From assembly GCF_001909055.1 (NCBI RefSeq), contig NZ_LVWI01000030.1, positions 1-64,000 on the forward strand: a DNA stretch of 64,000 bases. The letters run 5' to 3'. Made by a program: the position numbers and the translations under genes. This document shows positions 1 through 7,018 of the stretch, piece after piece; the first letter of the stretch is position 1, and every line of letters starts with the position of its first letter. Under the pieces are notes generated by a model. The model made no database searches. It was not told the origin of the DNA and saw only the letters and a program-made list of their open reading frames with translations. Source of the stretch: Paenibacillus helianthi (lineage in GTDB: Bacteria > Bacillota > Bacilli > Paenibacillales > Paenibacillaceae).

Positions 1-297
1 AACGCCTGAACAAATACCATATGAAGGCGAGCATGAGCCGCAAGGGGAATTGCTATGACAATGCCTGTATCGAATCCTTTCATAGCATCCTAAAGAAAGA
101 GTTTGTCTATTGCACCAAATTCAAAACAAAACAGCAAGCGCAGGATGAGATGTTCCAGTATATTGAGTTTTTTTATAACCGCAAGCGAATCCACAGTGCA
201 CTGGGTTATCTTTCCCCTGTCCAATTTGCAGCGAAGTTCAAAAGAAAAAGACCGCATAAATCTATTTTTTTATGTCCACTTTCTTGACGGAAGTCCA
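1..297 (+). mobile_element. Right end of an IS3-family insertion sequence, cut by window edge
   Basis: The frame open from the left edge to the stop at 285-287 encodes the C-terminal part of an IS3-family OrfB transposase (DDE/rve integrase fold). It shows the conserved block GNCYDNACIESFHS with the last catalytic glutamate, then a basic segment and the usual end HSALGYLSPVQF. Family OrfB proteins are about 280 residues, so roughly the last 95 are present. Bases 273-297 (TGTCCACTTTCTTGACGGAA onward, ending in CA) run across the stop codon and look like the right terminal inverted repeat, because IS3 ends finish in CA. The matching left end lies outside the window, so the boundary and any target-site duplication cannot be checked. 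Activity cannot be judged. Confidence 0.85.
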
Positions 298-698
298 AAA
301 GTAGATTTAATTACCTCCATTTCCACGTCATTCAGTGATTTTGAAGTGAATAAGTGGACTTTTTCCAACTGAATACCTTCGGGGAGATTACAGAACAAAA
401 CGAAATGGAGAAATTCCACCTAAGTTACCTGGAAACTAAGGCAATCGCCAACCGAAACCATCTGAATTGTTGAGCTGCAAGCCCATCTATTCATAAAATC
501 CGTAAGTGCTATCCGATCACCAACACCGCAAAAAACCTCCACAGAGCGCAATAGCGGATTTGTAGTCCGTGATGCTAACTCCATGGAGGCGGTTGTAGAG
601 TAGATAGGATTCTGATAAATCACACTGTAGAACGTGAACTTGAGAAGGCTCGTAATCAAGAAACGCGTTGTTATACCAGGCAGTTCCGCAATTTGCCG
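298..698. other. Gene-poor stretch between IS end and efeU; one weak minus-strand frame
   Basis: No convincing gene here. A minus-strand frame of 79 codons (659-420, TTG start) reads like plausible protein, but it has no ribosome binding site, no good start and no family I recognise. It could be the decayed 3' part of a gene interrupted by the insertion sequence, or chance. Confidence 0.3.
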
Positions 699-2672
699 CT
701 ATTCGGCTGTCCGTGACTTGCCGGCTGCTCCTCTGCTGCGCAGCAGCTCCCAGAGAATGAAGACCAGCATGAGGAGCTGTGGCACCAGGGTTTCCCAGGT
801 CGGGAACAAACCGAGCCAGCCGATGGAAGGCAAGGCGTTCTCCGCATGTGCAGGAAGACTGCCTGCTACCTGAAGGGCATGAATGCTCTCGCCGAGGAAG
901 CGGAACACCAAATAGTAGATTAGCACTGTGGCTATGCGGAAGAAGGCGGCAATCGGCAATTTTGCACTTAAGGCGATAATGGCATAACCCAGGACGATCA
1001 GCACGGCCAGCGCGCCCCCAATCCCGAGCAACAGCTGCGAAACGGCGATGGAAGGAGCCATTCCCACATAGAAGATAGTGGTTTCCGCACCTTCACGCAA
1101 AATGGCCAAAGCCGCTACCAGGAACAAGGACCATAGATTGCCCCGGGCCAGCGCACCGTCTACCTGATGGCCTACATAATTGTTCCAGGCTGCCGTATTG
1201 GACTTGCCGTGCAGCCAGCGGCCAATCGTGAGCATCATCACCACGGCAAACAGCCCGGTAATGCCCTCAATCAGCTCGCGTGCTCCGCCGGAAGCCGCTT
1301 TGGAGATGGTCATACTTAAGATGACAGCGAGCAGGATGCTGCCGGCAAGTCCGGCTGCGGCCCCCGACCAGATCCAGCGCCGGGTTCCGGGAGTACCTTC
1401 CCTCTTGAGGTACGAGAGGAGAGCGGCGAGCACAAGAATGGCCTCCAGACCTTCGCGCAGCAGAATCAGTGCAGCGTCCCAGGCTGTATAGCTTGTTTCT
1501 CCGGCCAGCGGTGTCAGCTCAGAGAGCATATTATCCATGGCCGCCAGCGCCTGATCGAGTTTGGGCGGATTGGAGAGAAGATCGCCCGTGACCGCTGCAC
1601 TTTCATTTTCAATATTCGCGTAGGCCTTGGGCGACGCAATCTGCACCTTGCCTTCGGCTGAAGGCCAGGCCGTGATGAACTGCTCCATGATGCCTGCTGC
1701 TTGTGCGCTGTTACCCGCGGTTGCTGCGGCGGAGGCCTGCTTCAGGTAGCCGATCAGGGCTTCAACCGATGCCGGCTCCGCGGAGGCGCTCTCGGTATCG
1801 ACTGCTTTGCCTTCACGATAATCGGCTAGCAGCGTATACAGCGCTTCCGCTTCGGTCAGTGCGGCTTCTTCGCGCAGCGGCTGAGCCTGCAGCGAGATAC
1901 GCAGCAGGCTCATCTTCGTCTCCAGGAGGCCGTAGACGGCTGGATTATCGGCGCGGATGCCGCGCTCCGCCGGCTTCCAGCCGCTCACCACGGCGCGGTA
2001 CGCTTCTGCGGCCGCAGCCCAGTCGCCGCTGCGCGCCGCCTCCCGCACGCGCTCTGCCGCGGGCAGCAGCTTCGCCGCCGCTTCACGGCCGGCGGCGCTG
2101 GAGTCCGCGCCGCCCGTGCCGGAGGCGGCGCTCACATACGCATCCACGCTTCTGGCAAGCGTGGACAGCGCGGTTTTGGCGGGCGTTTCGCCGCCCGCCG
2201 CAAGGGCCGCCGCCGCGTCTGCGAGCGCGGCGTCCACAGCGGAAGCCGGACCGGCGAGTGCCGGGTCCGGCGTGCCGGCGTTCGCGGTGCGCCACAGCGC
2301 AGCGAACGTGTCAACATCGGCGGCGGCCGCGTCCCAGCGGCTCTGGCCGGCCTCGACGAGCGCGCTGCCGACTGGCGGCAGCAGCTCGTCCAGCGGCGTG
2401 CCCGCCGCCGCGGCTGTGGCTGCTGGCCTGCTGAGCAGCAGCAGGCACAGGCAGCCGAGCAACACGGCTGCGTGCAGCCCGTAGCGCTGCGTCTTCCTGC
2501 CCGCTTCCGGTACAGTCAGACGCTGACGCGGTTTCGGCAGCCATCCGCCCGGGACTTTTTGCACCAGTTTCTGTACCAACAACAACATCGGGAGTACCCC
2601 TTTCCATTTTAACCGGGTAAGCCGGAAGTCGGGTTTGTGCTCTTCTATGGTTGTATATGCCTTATCCTTCAC
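699..2672 (-). CDS. efeU: FTR1-family ferrous/ferric iron permease EfeU with long extracytoplasmic N-terminal domain
   Basis: Membrane permease of the EfeUOB elemental/ferrous iron uptake system. The C-terminal half (about residues 398-640) is the FTR1 domain with multiple membrane segments and both hallmark iron-binding motifs, REGLE (406-410) and REGAE (526-530). The first 90 residues hold a hydrophobic segment ending in alanines, then about 300 alanine-rich, mainly helical residues, as in Gram-positive EfeU proteins with an imelysin-like extension. I kept the GTG start; an ATG at 2586-2588 with AAAGGGG eight bases upstream is an equally good start and would give 629 residues. It is the last gene of the efeO-efeB-efeU operon, 39 bases after efeB. 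Bases about 1950-2450 are very GC-rich, which creates many spurious overlapping frames. Confidence 0.93.
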   Translation of the reverse strand: MKDKAYTTIEEHKPDFRLTRLKWKGVLPMLLLVQKLVQKVPGGWLPKPRQRLTVPEAGRKTQRYGLHAAVLLGCLCLLLLSRPAATAAAAGTPLDELLPPVGSALVEAGQSRWDAAAADVDTFAALWRTANAGTPDPALAGPASAVDAALADAAAALAAGGETPAKTALSTLARSVDAYVSAASGTGGADSSAAGREAAAKLLPAAERVREAARSGDWAAAAEAYRAVVSGWKPAERGIRADNPAVYGLLETKMSLLRISLQAQPLREEAALTEAEALYTLLADYREGKAVDTESASAEPASVEALIGYLKQASAAATAGNSAQAAGIMEQFITAWPSAEGKVQIASPKAYANIENESAAVTGDLLSNPPKLDQALAAMDNMLSELTPLAGETSYTAWDAALILLREGLEAILVLAALLSYLKREGTPGTRRWIWSGAAAGLAGSILLAVILSMTISKAASGGARELIEGITGLFAVVMMLTIGRWLHGKSNTAAWNNYVGHQVDGALARGNLWSLFLVAALAILREGAETTIFYVGMAPSIAVSQLLLGIGGALAVLIVLGYAIIALSAKLPIAAFFRIATVLIYYLVFRFLGESIHALQVAGSLPAHAENALPSIGWLGLFPTWETLVPQLLMLVFILWELLRSRGAAGKSRTAE

Positions 2673-2711
2673 TGCGATTGACCCCCGTTTATCTTTTTTT
2701 TGTTCGCGTAC

Positions 2712-4058
2712 TCAGCCCAGCAGGGCTTCTCCGAGGTATCCGCCTTCGCGAACGCCCGGCAGGCAGGCAAATACCGCGCTGCCGGTATGTACCATGTATT
2801 CGTTCAGACGGTCATTTTTGGCGAGGCGCTTCTGAATGCTCACGAACTGCTTCACCAGATCCTTCTGGAAACTGATGAACAGCAGACCCGCATCCAGTTG
2901 CCCGGTGGTAAGATCCATGCCGCTGGAAAAAGAATAAGAGCGGCGCAGCATTTTGACTGTGCCGTCCCCATGGGCGAGTGCCGAGTGGGAATCGGGCGGG
3001 ATGACCGGCTTCCCGGCAGGATCGGCCGCATCCAGGTTCAACTTGGCGAATTCATCGGTAGCTCCGATAGGTGCGCCGCTTTTACGGTGGCGTCCGAAGG
3101 TGGCCTCTTGATCACTTAACGAGGAACGGTCCCATACCTCAATGCGCAGCCGCACCCGGCGCACGGCCATGTAAGTGCCGCCGTTCATCCAGGCGGGGCT
3201 TTCGCTGCCGCACCAGACCACCTCGCGCATTTCGGCCGCATCGGTAACATCGGGGTTGCCCGTGCCATCCTTGAAGCCAAGCAGATTGCGCGGAGTGCCG
3301 CCTTTGGGGTCGGCACCGCCAGTGCGCTGGAAACCTTCCTGTGTCCAGCGGAGTACGGCGGTTCCTCTAGCGATGCGGGCCAGGTTGCGGATGGCGTGGA
3401 ACGCCACCTGCAGATCGTCCGCACAGGCCTGCACGCAAAGATCGCCGCCGCACCACTGCGGATCCAGACTGTCTCCCGCAAAGGCCGGAAGATCGGCGAA
3501 GGTAGACGGACGTTTCGAAGCAAGTCCGTAACGTCCGTCGAATAATGAAGGGCCCACCCCAAAAGTAATCGTACATTTGGAGGGGGTGAGCCCGTCGGCT
3601 TCTCCTGTATCGGATGGAGGCAGGTTTGGATTTTCATTGGCGTTGCCGATCAGGGTTCCTGAGGTCAAGGCAGCCGCAGCCGTGGTCCAGGACTGCAGCA
3701 GCTTTTTGACATCGGCGATGCTGGAAGTCGTCAGATCAAATGAAGCGAAGCAGAGGAAATTTTGCGCAGGAGTCAGAATTCCGGCCTGATGGCTGCCGTA
3801 GAACGGGATGATATCCTCACTGGAGGCTTGCGGTGCAGGAGCGGCCGGATGGACTGCACCGCTGGCCGCCAATATACCGCTAACCCCGCCGCCGCCCAGC
3901 AATAGTCCAAGGCCGGAGGCTCCGGTAAGCCGCAGCATCTCGCGGCGGCTTAGTTTTTTATCGAAGATTTGTCCACTCTTGGTTCCGTTCTTAACCTCTT
4001 CTATGGCTTCCTGCCCGTTATCGTACAGGTTGTTTACTTTCTTTTTCATGCCGGTCAC
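2712..4058 (-). CDS. efeB: EfeB, Tat-exported DyP-type haem peroxidase of iron uptake
   Basis: Dye-decolourising-type peroxidase that acts outside the membrane with EfeO and EfeU and, in the known systems, oxidises ferrous iron before import or releases iron from haem. The N-terminus carries a twin-arginine signal, KKLSRREMLRLTG followed by a glycine/leucine-rich hydrophobic stretch, so folded, haem-loaded export is expected. The DyP GxxDG signature is present as GFKDGTGNP. Its 448 residues are typical of the family. Its start overlaps the efeO stop by four bases (ATGA), showing translational coupling. The gene sits between efeO and efeU, under the Fur box upstream of efeO. Confidence 0.94.
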   Translation of the reverse strand: MTGMKKKVNNLYDNGQEAIEEVKNGTKSGQIFDKKLSRREMLRLTGASGLGLLLGGGGVSGILAASGAVHPAAPAPQASSEDIIPFYGSHQAGILTPAQNFLCFASFDLTTSSIADVKKLLQSWTTAAAALTSGTLIGNANENPNLPPSDTGEADGLTPSKCTITFGVGPSLFDGRYGLASKRPSTFADLPAFAGDSLDPQWCGGDLCVQACADDLQVAFHAIRNLARIARGTAVLRWTQEGFQRTGGADPKGGTPRNLLGFKDGTGNPDVTDAAEMREVVWCGSESPAWMNGGTYMAVRRVRLRIEVWDRSSLSDQEATFGRHRKSGAPIGATDEFAKLNLDAADPAGKPVIPPDSHSALAHGDGTVKMLRRSYSFSSGMDLTTGQLDAGLLFISFQKDLVKQFVSIQKRLAKNDRLNEYMVHTGSAVFACLPGVREGGYLGEALLG

Positions 4059-4951
4059 ACTCCTAGAATGGTCCCCATATTGGAGAGGGGTTCCGCCAAA
4101 GCGTCGAGATTCTGGCTTAATTTACGTACTTCATCTTCTTTAAGAGTTTCATAGGAAACGTATCCGTCCCCGGATTTAAAAGGAGCCAGTTCGGCCAGCA
4201 GAGCGGTGAACTTGTCTCCGATCGTTTTTTCCAGTGCCGGATCTTTCTTGGCCAGCTCGGGCTTCAGCAGCTCATAAATCTTCTGCGCACCTTCCACGTT
4301 GGCAACAAAATCATACAAGTCCGTATGGGAGTAACGTTCCTCTTCACCGGTTACCTTGGAGGAGGACACCTCGTTCAGCAGCTCGACAGCTCCTGTAACA
4401 AGCAGGCTTTCGTCAATATCCACCGTTTCGACCTTGGCTCGCAGCAGCTGGGCATCCTTCAACAGCTGATCTGCCACCTCGGCCATTCCGTTTGTGGTCT
4501 TATTCTGCCAGAGTGCTTGTTCAATCTTGTGGAACCCCCGCCATTCAGCCGGATCTACATCATTCTCACGGGCATCGATATTCGGGTCCAGATCTCCAAG
4601 CGCCTCAGCAATCGGCTCGATCCGTTCGTAATACATGCGGGCTGGAGCGTACAGCGCTTTGGCTTCATCCAGTTTTCCGGCTTTGACAGCATCGGTAAAA
4701 CCTTCAGTCTGCTTCACAAAAGCATCGCTTTGTTCAATGACATAAGCACGGTATTGCTCAATGGCAGAGGTGAAGTCAGCAGCGGCGGCAGAAGTTTCGG
4801 CATTAACTGCTGGAGCATTCGTTGCAGCAGCTGTGGCCGCTGCCTCATTATTGGAGTTATTTCCTTTATTATTGTTGCCATTGTCCCCACAGCCGGCAAA
4901 CAGAATGGAGGACGCAATCAGGCCGGCGGGAAGCGCATAACTATACTTCAC
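4055..4951 (-). CDS. efeO: EfeO/EfeM iron-binding lipoprotein (imelysin / M75 family)
   Basis: Extracytoplasmic iron-binding component of the EfeUOB system. The signal peptide ends in the lipobox LFAGC (Cys21), so it is membrane-anchored through lipid. After an Asn/Ala-rich linker the imelysin-like domain follows (about residues 60-298) with the characteristic GFHKIEQALW segment bearing the HxxE metal-site motif. The start is GTG, spaced correctly from AAAAAAGGGGTG. It is the first gene of the operon and lies directly behind a Fur box at 4981-4995. No cupredoxin domain is visible, matching the short EfeM type seen in many Firmicutes. Confidence 0.94.
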   Translation of the reverse strand: MKYSYALPAGLIASSILFAGCGDNGNNNKGNNSNNEAAATAAATNAPAVNAETSAAAADFTSAIEQYRAYVIEQSDAFVKQTEGFTDAVKAGKLDEAKALYAPARMYYERIEPIAEALGDLDPNIDARENDVDPAEWRGFHKIEQALWQNKTTNGMAEVADQLLKDAQLLRAKVETVDIDESLLVTGAVELLNEVSSSKVTGEEERYSHTDLYDFVANVEGAQKIYELLKPELAKKDPALEKTIGDKFTALLAELAPFKSGDGYVSYETLKEDEVRKLSQNLDALAEPLSNMGTILGV

Positions 4952-4980
4952 TCAAAACACCCCTTTTTTATATATGCAAA

Positions 4981-4995
4981 TGATAATCGTTATCA
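4981..4995 (-). promoter_or_regulatory. Fur box upstream of efeO
   Basis: TGATAATCGTTATCA matches the 7-1-7 Fur core TGATAATNATTATCA at 14 of 15 positions (one mismatch in the right arm). It lies 30 bases before the efeO start, where Fur-Fe(II) would block transcription of efeOBU under iron-replete conditions. Confidence 0.9.
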
Positions 4996-5046
4996 CTAGT
5001 GCTGGATTTATCATAAGTGTCTGCGCAAGGGCTGTCAATATAAAAA

Positions 5047-5062
5047 TGTGATTTATATCACT
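5047..5062 (-). promoter_or_regulatory. Possible Fnr/Crp-family site upstream of efeO
   Basis: TGTGATTTATATCACT is a near-perfect palindrome of the Bacillus Fnr type (TGTGA-N6-TCACA) with one mismatch. It lies about 95 bases upstream of the efeO start and 51 bases beyond the Fur box, a position suitable for activation in low oxygen. This is motif evidence only. Confidence 0.45.
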
Positions 5063-5293
5063 GTGTTGTCACTGCATGAAATATCACGCGCGCATGAGGA
5101 GCAGCCGGATAATTGCTAGGGGATGTCAGAGCAGAAGTGAGGAGAAAGTGACAGGGGAGTAGAATGTTGTGTGTAAGAAGGGGGTGAACAAGAAGCTGAG
5201 GTCTGGGAAACTCATTGCAGTTTGTGCAATGGAATATCCTGTTCAGGCGCACCCCAAGCGGATCTTTATCCGAAGCTTGTACACACCTTGGCT

Positions 5294-6268
5294 TTACACC
5301 GTAGACCGCTCAATGATCCGATATTCCAGTTTGCGGGTCACCGGAAGGCTGCTGCCGTGAATATGCTTATGGACAATTTCGAAGGCCGCCGAACCCATCT
5401 GATAGAGTTGGTTGTCAATCGTTGTGATTTCAAGCAACCGTCCGATTGGCTGGTTGTCGAACCCCATCACTGCAAGCTCCTCCGGGATGCTGAGGCCGTG
5501 CTTGCGGGCTTCAATAATCAGGCCTGCGGCCACGTGATCGCCGGAAATAATCATCGCTTCAGGCCGGCTTCGCATATCCAGCAGACGCCGGGCCACCTCC
5601 GCACCGTCCTCTTCCCGCACACAGTCGAAGATCATCCACTCCGGATCGAAGGGCAGCCCTTTTTCCGCAAGAAAATCCTGAAAAGCACTCTGGCGGATAG
5701 AGGCACTGCTGCCGTTCTCCCGGCCTTCACAATAACCGATTTTGCGGTGTCCCTTGCTGTGCAGATAATCCAGCCCGTGGCGGAATGCGGCATAATGCTC
5801 TATATATACGGAAGAGTACGGGCGTTCCCCGCTATTCTGGCAGGTTACAATCGGTCCGTAAGCACAGTAGGGCTCAATCATCTCAGGCTTCAGCGCAGTC
5901 GAGACAATGACTACTCCGTCAATTTCTTTGTTACGCAGCATATTCAGTACTTTAAGCTCCTCTTCGGGGACATAGTTGGTCTGGCACAGAATCAGACGAT
6001 ATTGCGCCATCAGCGCTGCTTGCGCCAGACCGTCCATTACCACCGAGAAATAGAAGGAATTGATCATCGGCAGAATAACCGCAACCGCCCCGGTGCGGCC
6101 CGTGATCAGATGAACAGCGTTCATATTGCGTGTATAATTCAGCTGCTCTATGGTTTTCAGCACGGCTGTTCTTTTGTCTTTGCTTACATAAGGATGATTG
6201 TTCAGCACGCGTGATACAGTCGTTACGGAAACCCCGGCAATGCGGGCAATTTCTTTGATATTGGCCAT
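5294..6268 (-). CDS. LacI-family transcriptional regulator
   Basis: DNA-binding repressor of the LacI/GalR family. Residues 3-25 (IKEIARIAGVSVTTVSRVLN) are the helix-turn-helix, followed by the hinge helix and a periplasmic-binding-protein-like sugar-sensing domain to residue 324, the usual length. The start is supported by AGGAGG seven bases before the ATG. No carbohydrate operon lies next to it: gerE is upstream, divergent, and efeO lies downstream, so its target cannot be inferred from context. The effector is probably a sugar or sugar phosphate, on family grounds only. Confidence 0.92.
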   Translation of the reverse strand: MANIKEIARIAGVSVTTVSRVLNNHPYVSKDKRTAVLKTIEQLNYTRNMNAVHLITGRTGAVAVILPMINSFYFSVVMDGLAQAALMAQYRLILCQTNYVPEEELKVLNMLRNKEIDGVVIVSTALKPEMIEPYCAYGPIVTCQNSGERPYSSVYIEHYAAFRHGLDYLHSKGHRKIGYCEGRENGSSASIRQSAFQDFLAEKGLPFDPEWMIFDCVREEDGAEVARRLLDMRSRPEAMIISGDHVAAGLIIEARKHGLSIPEELAVMGFDNQPIGRLLEITTIDNQLYQMGSAAFEIVHKHIHGSSLPVTRKLEYRIIERSTV

Positions 6269-6594
6269 CGGACCGCCTCCTGGGACAAGAGATATAGTTC
6301 TTCTATTTTAGCATATTGTTCGCTTGCAGCCCTCCGAATATAAAGCTTGCTATGGAATCCATTTCATAAAATATACTGAAGCTGCACCAGCATTACCGGA
6401 GAAACCGGCGTGACCGCAAGGGCGTGACGGACCGGTATATGTAACAGGTGTGCTTTCTGATGGACAAGCAGGCGCAGCCGCCCATTTTAAGGCAGTCACC
6501 GCACCAATATCACCCCCCATACATAAAATGATTTTGACTGTATCCCTTTACCTTGTTATACCAAACAAACCCAGGGCAAGGAGGGGTGACACCA
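6269..6594. other. Intergenic region between divergent lacI-type gene and gerE
   Basis: About 325 bases with no credible gene. It must hold the promoters of both divergent genes. gerE in Bacillus is transcribed by sigma-K; CATACATAA at about 6517 vaguely resembles the sigma-K -10 consensus CATANNNTA but does not match fully, so no promoter is assigned. The TACCGG/CCGGTA inverted motif near 6395-6440 is unexplained. Confidence 0.4.
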
Positions 6595-6819
6595 TTGAAA
6601 GGGAACGAACATCACAGCAAATTTCTCTTGACGCATCGTGAGCGCGAAGTATTCGAGCTTCTTGTGCAGGACAAAACCACACGGGATATTGCCGGATTGT
6701 TATTCATCAGTGAGAAAACCGTCCGCAATCACATCTCCAACGTCATGCAAAAACTAAACGTCAAAGGCCGTTCGCAAGCGGTTGTCGAGCTGATCAAGCT
6801 TGGGGAGCTGAAGATATAG
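6595..6819 (+). CDS. gerE: GerE, LuxR-type regulator of late spore-coat genes
   Basis: Small DNA-binding protein made in the mother cell late in sporulation, activating and repressing coat genes with sigma-K. The 74 codons form one LuxR/GerE helix-turn-helix domain with no receiver domain, exactly the length of B. subtilis GerE, and the block REREVFELLVQDKTT and the stretch SEKTVRNHISN are nearly identical to it as I remember it. I chose TTG at 6595 because AAGGAGGG lies eight bases before it; a longer frame from 6553 lacks a ribosome site. A strong terminator follows. The 3' end of the gene recurs as part of a direct repeat near 12.6 kb. Confidence 0.93.
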   Translation: MKGNEHHSKFLLTHREREVFELLVQDKTTRDIAGLLFISEKTVRNHISNVMQKLNVKGRSQAVVELIKLGELKI

Positions 6820-6897
6820 CTGCCGTGCTACAGAAGCGACGCGTTTACGCCTTCTTTTACCTTTAGGGGTGAGGGGAGGTTTTTTGTTTGTTCACTC
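6805..6897 (+). repeat. Direct repeat R1, copy 1 (gerE 3' end plus terminator)
   Basis: The last codons of gerE and the following terminator recur at 12600-12691 at roughly 85% identity by eye, sharing for example TGCTACAGAAGCGA and GCGTTTACGCCTTCTTT. The similarity begins within the gerE stop region (AGCTGAAGA-TATAG), so copy 2 carries the tail of a gerE-like gene without the rest. Confidence 0.8.
6850..6886 (+). terminator. Intrinsic terminator after gerE
   Basis: CCTTCTTTTACC (6850-6861) pairs fully with GGTGAGGGGAGG (6868-6879), counting G-U pairs, followed by a T run. Similar hairpins end other genes in this window (12645, 25815, 29889). Confidence 0.9.
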
Positions 6898-6926
6898 CAT
6901 GCTAGTAGTAAGATATCCATTGTAGT

Positions 6927-6941
6927 TGAGAATGATTATCG
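6927..6941 (+). promoter_or_regulatory. Fur box upstream of the AraC regulator
   Basis: TGAGAATGATTATCG matches the 7-1-7 Fur core at 13 of 15 positions and lies about 80 bases before the AraC start, so the regulator is likely iron-repressed. Confidence 0.75.
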
Positions 6942-7018
6942 ATAGAATGAGTATTAGTATAAATGTAAGCATTTCTTGCTGGTTTTAGCATACATAAAGT
7001 TCTATGGAAGGTGAAGCG

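Noticed and set aside
1703..2484. Long overlapping frames on both strands within efeU
   Set aside because: They are arginine- or alanine-rich shadows produced by the very high GC content of the efeU N-terminal domain, with no ribosome sites.
5222..6214. 330-codon plus-strand frame opposite the LacI-type gene
   Set aside because: Shadow of the well-supported minus-strand LacI regulator; the peptide has no domain character.
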